A stretch of 64,000 bases of DNA from Halobaculum rubrum. Its GTDB lineage: Archaea > Halobacteriota > Halobacteria > Halobacteriales > Haloferacaceae. The notes under the pieces were generated by a model. That model had not been told where the DNA came from. It made no database searches and saw only the letters and a list, made by a program, of their open reading frames with translations. The stretch is from positions 1,116,001 to 1,180,000 of the forward strand of contig NZ_CP082284.1 in NCBI RefSeq assembly GCF_019880225.1, in the 5' to 3' direction. Each line of letters starts with the position of its first letter. Position 1 is the stretch's first letter. Positions 62,380 through 64,000 of the stretch are shown here, in pieces. The translations under genes and the position numbers were made by a program.

Positions 62380-62427
62380 ATGATTCGGGAGCGCCGGAAG
62401 GACGCCAGCGCGGGTGGACACCGGTGA
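62380..62427 (+). CDS. 15-residue leader ORF upstream of crtY
   Basis: A minimal frame, MIRERRKDASAGGHR then TGA, ends so that its stop overlaps the GTG start of crtY (GTGA at 62424-62427). A TATA-like CTTATGA at 62351-62357 lies 23 bases before its ATG, the exact distance for a leaderless start, while crtY itself is too far (67 bases). If real, crtY would be translated by termination-reinitiation from this leader. It is too short to judge by composition, so positional evidence is all there is. Confidence 0.45.
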   Translation: MIRERRKDASAGGHR

Positions 62428-63290
62428 CGCTTACCTACCTCGGCGTGCACGCCGTGTTCCTGCTTCCGGTGCTCGCGCTGTTGCTGTGGCGGCGGCCGAC
62501 GCTGCCGGTCGAACGTCGTCGGACCGCGCGTATCGGCCTGCTGCTCATGGGGACCGTCGCGTTCGCGTACACGACGCCGTGGGACAACATCCTCATCGAG
62601 CGCGGGGCGTGGGCGTACGGGGAGGGTCGCGTCCTCGCACGGGTCTGGGCGGCACCGGTCGGCGAGTACCTCTTTTTCGCGCTTCAGACCACGCTGGTCG
62701 GCCTGTGGCTCTACCGCGTCGGGTTCGACCCGACGCCCGTCGAAGGCGATACGGCGCGCGTGCCACGAGCGCTCGGCGCGCTCGCGTTGCTCGGTCTCGC
62801 CGGCGTCGGCGGCTGGCTCGTGCTCGCGGGCCCGACGCGGTTCCTCTATCTGGGCGCGATCTTCGCGTGGGCGTGCCCGGTGCTGGCGCTCCAGTGGGGC
62901 GTCGGCGGCGCGTTCCTCCTTCGCCGTCTCCGCCCGGTCGCCGTCGCCGTCGGCGTCCCGACGCTGTACCTGTGGGTCGTCGACCGCCTCGCGATCGCCG
63001 ACGGCGTGTGGACCGTCGCCGCCGAGACCTCGACGGGTGTCCACCTCATCGGGCTCCCGATCGAGGAGGCCGTGTTCTTCCTCGTCGCCAGCGCGCTCGT
63101 CGTCAACGGGCTCGTGCTGTTCGAGTGGGCGCTGTTACGCTTCCGCCCGCAGTCCGCGGGAAGCACGAAACGCGATCGCCTTCGGACCCTCGACGACGGC
63201 AACGGTCCAGCTCCCGGAGCCGCCCTCGGTGCCGACGACGGCGCCGACGACACCACAACTGACCACGATCCGACCCCGATAGCCGACTGA
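62424..63290 (+). CDS. crtY: Lycopene beta-cyclase (fused CrtYcd type)
   Basis: This 288-residue integral membrane enzyme cyclises lycopene to beta-carotene. Two related halves, as in the fusion of bacterial CrtYc and CrtYd, show the repeated motif PWDNILIERGAWAYG with APVGEYLFFALQTTL in the first half and the PIEEAVFFLVASALVVNG counterpart in the second. There are about seven helices. A charged tail (250-288) is disordered. GTG 62424 is the start, directly before the first helix. The stop overlaps the ATG of the blh gene (TGATG), so both are made together for retinal production. Confidence 0.93.
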   Translation: MTLTYLGVHAVFLLPVLALLLWRRPTLPVERRRTARIGLLLMGTVAFAYTTPWDNILIERGAWAYGEGRVLARVWAAPVGEYLFFALQTTLVGLWLYRVGFDPTPVEGDTARVPRALGALALLGLAGVGGWLVLAGPTRFLYLGAIFAWACPVLALQWGVGGAFLLRRLRPVAVAVGVPTLYLWVVDRLAIADGVWTVAAETSTGVHLIGLPIEEAVFFLVASALVVNGLVLFEWALLRFRPQSAGSTKRDRLRTLDDGNGPAPGAALGADDGADDTTTDHDPTPIAD

Positions 63291-64000
63291 TGGGGGTGTC
63301 GGATCGCTCTCGGTCGGGAACGGCCCTCGGCGGCGCTCTACACCGCTGGGGCGTCCGCGCGCCGTGGATCGCGCTGGCGCTCGCGGTCCCGTTCGGGCTG
63401 CTCGCGCCGTCGCTTCCGCCCACGGTCCGCTACGCGCCGTTTCTCGCGTCCGTGCTGCTGTTCGGGTTCCCGCACGGCGCCGTCGACCACCTCGTTCCCG
63501 CGCGTCTCGCGGGGATCGACCTCGGGCGGTCCGTGGGTGCCGTCGTCGCGGTCTACGCGGTGCTCGGCGTCGGCTACGGACTCTGGTGGCTGCTCGCCCC
63601 CGCCTCGGCGTTCGTCGCGTTCATCGCGATCACGTGGGTTCACTGGGGGCAGGGCGACGTGTACGCGCTCCTCGCGCTCGCGGACGCCGAACATCTCCCG
63701 ACCCGAGCCGAACGCGCGCTGTCGCTCGTCGTCCGCGGCGGCCTGCCGATGCTCGTCCCGCTGGTCGGCCATCCGGAGGCGTACCGTCGGGTCGCGGCCG
63801 CGCTGGTCGGGCTGTTCGCCGGCGACGCGGCCGCCCTCGACGCGGCGTTCACCCCGACCGCTCGCGCCGGCGTCGCCGCCGCGTTCGGGATCGTCACGCT
63901 GCTCGCGCTCGCGGCGGGCGCGCGACGGGTGCGCCGCGACGACGCCGCCCGGCGACCGTGGCTCGTCGACGCCGGCGAAACCGTGGGCCTGTGGGCGTAC
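63290..64000 (+). CDS. blh: Brp/Blh-type beta-carotene 15,15'-dioxygenase (3' end outside window)
   Basis: This membrane enzyme cleaves beta-carotene into two retinal molecules, the chromophore of rhodopsins. The visible 237 residues contain FGFPHGAVDHLVPARLAG with its histidines and ITWVHWGQGDVYALL with another histidine and aspartate; these are the iron ligands of the family. Several membrane helices are seen. The start ATG at 63290 overlaps the crtY stop. The frame is open to the right edge, with about 100 residues missing by family length. A rhodopsin gene is implied elsewhere in the genome. Confidence 0.93.
   Translation, partial: MGVSDRSRSGTALGGALHRWGVRAPWIALALAVPFGLLAPSLPPTVRYAPFLASVLLFGFPHGAVDHLVPARLAGIDLGRSVGAVVAVYAVLGVGYGLWWLLAPASAFVAFIAITWVHWGQGDVYALLALADAEHLPTRAERALSLVVRGGLPMLVPLVGHPEAYRRVAAALVGLFAGDAAALDAAFTPTARAGVAAAFGIVTLLALAAGARRVRRDDAARRPWLVDAGETVGLWAY

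Overview
The window is haloarchaeal chromosome, class Halobacteria. Supporting signs are the high GC, very acidic predicted proteins, and archaeal replication genes (MCM, RPA with its associated protein, RFC). Other archaeal or haloarchaeal genes are a Tfx-type regulator, SAMP2, a HalOD1 protein, archaeal AlaRS and a lycopene cyclase/Brp-Blh pair. Many genes have a TATA element about 24-27 bases before the start codon and no Shine-Dalgarno site, which is the leaderless haloarchaeal arrangement. It looks like ordinary core chromosome: there is no rRNA operon, CRISPR array, intact insertion sequence or provirus. The genus cannot be fixed from the sequence.

Layout. 1-2.8 kb: the 5' part of mcm on the minus strand, interrupted by two inteins and running off the left edge, then tRNA-Pro. 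3-12.6 kb: a DASS-type transporter, conserved hypotheticals, a Ski2-like helicase, a cupin divergent from an M50-CBS protease, tRNA-His, a histidine kinase and a HalOD1 protein. 12.6-20.9 kb: rpa3-rpap3 with an RHH protein, a sugar-1-phosphate nucleotidyltransferase, an atypical SDR, a Tfx regulator, a TRAM protein, and a SWIM protein divergent from trm1. 20.9-24.3 kb: a membrane cluster of two BrkB/YihY proteins, a two-helix protein and a PAP2 phosphatase. 24.3-31.1 kb: glnA divergent from an Lrp regulator, a 50-residue zinc ribbon, an M29 aminopeptidase and alaS. 31.2-43 kb: a multi-GAF histidine kinase, TspO, threonine aldolase, an alpha/beta-hydrolase-fold protein, a glutamine amidotransferase, a PiT-like transporter, a CNNM/CorC protein, a glutaredoxin-like protein followed by a cysteine-free redoxin, Sua5/YrdC, and a Cas4-like protein. 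43-51.6 kb: a membrane Fe-S reductase facing a ferredoxin, a cupin, a DCC protein, a glutaryl-CoA-type dehydrogenase, and two surface/membrane proteins. 52-59.6 kb: a phosphoesterase, a CDF transporter, rfcS, samp2 overlapping a GNAT gene, an alkaline-phosphatase-fold protein, a phosphohexomutase, an FMN reductase and a GIY-YIG protein. 59.7-64 kb: a small zinc protein, larB, a small histone-fold protein, rpiA, a three-cysteine ferredoxin, and crtY-blh, truncated at the right edge.

How genes work together. Replication is represented by MCM, RPA/Rpap and the clamp-loader small subunit. glnA with the adjacent Lrp gene suggests nitrogen control. crtY and blh form an overlapping unit that turns lycopene into beta-carotene and then retinal. 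The nucleotidyltransferase, phosphohexomutase and rpiA belong to sugar-phosphate and nucleotide-sugar metabolism.

No large undescribed system stands out. The most notable items are the doubly intein-split MCM, with one mini-intein and one intein carrying both LAGLIDADG motifs; four family members that have lost catalytic residues (redoxin, Cas4-like nuclease, alpha/beta hydrolase, SDR); a 15-codon leader ORF overlapping the crtY start; an IS200/IS605-like end that supplies the stop codon of an amidotransferase gene; and a tRNA-His-like 3' remnant beside the intact tRNA.
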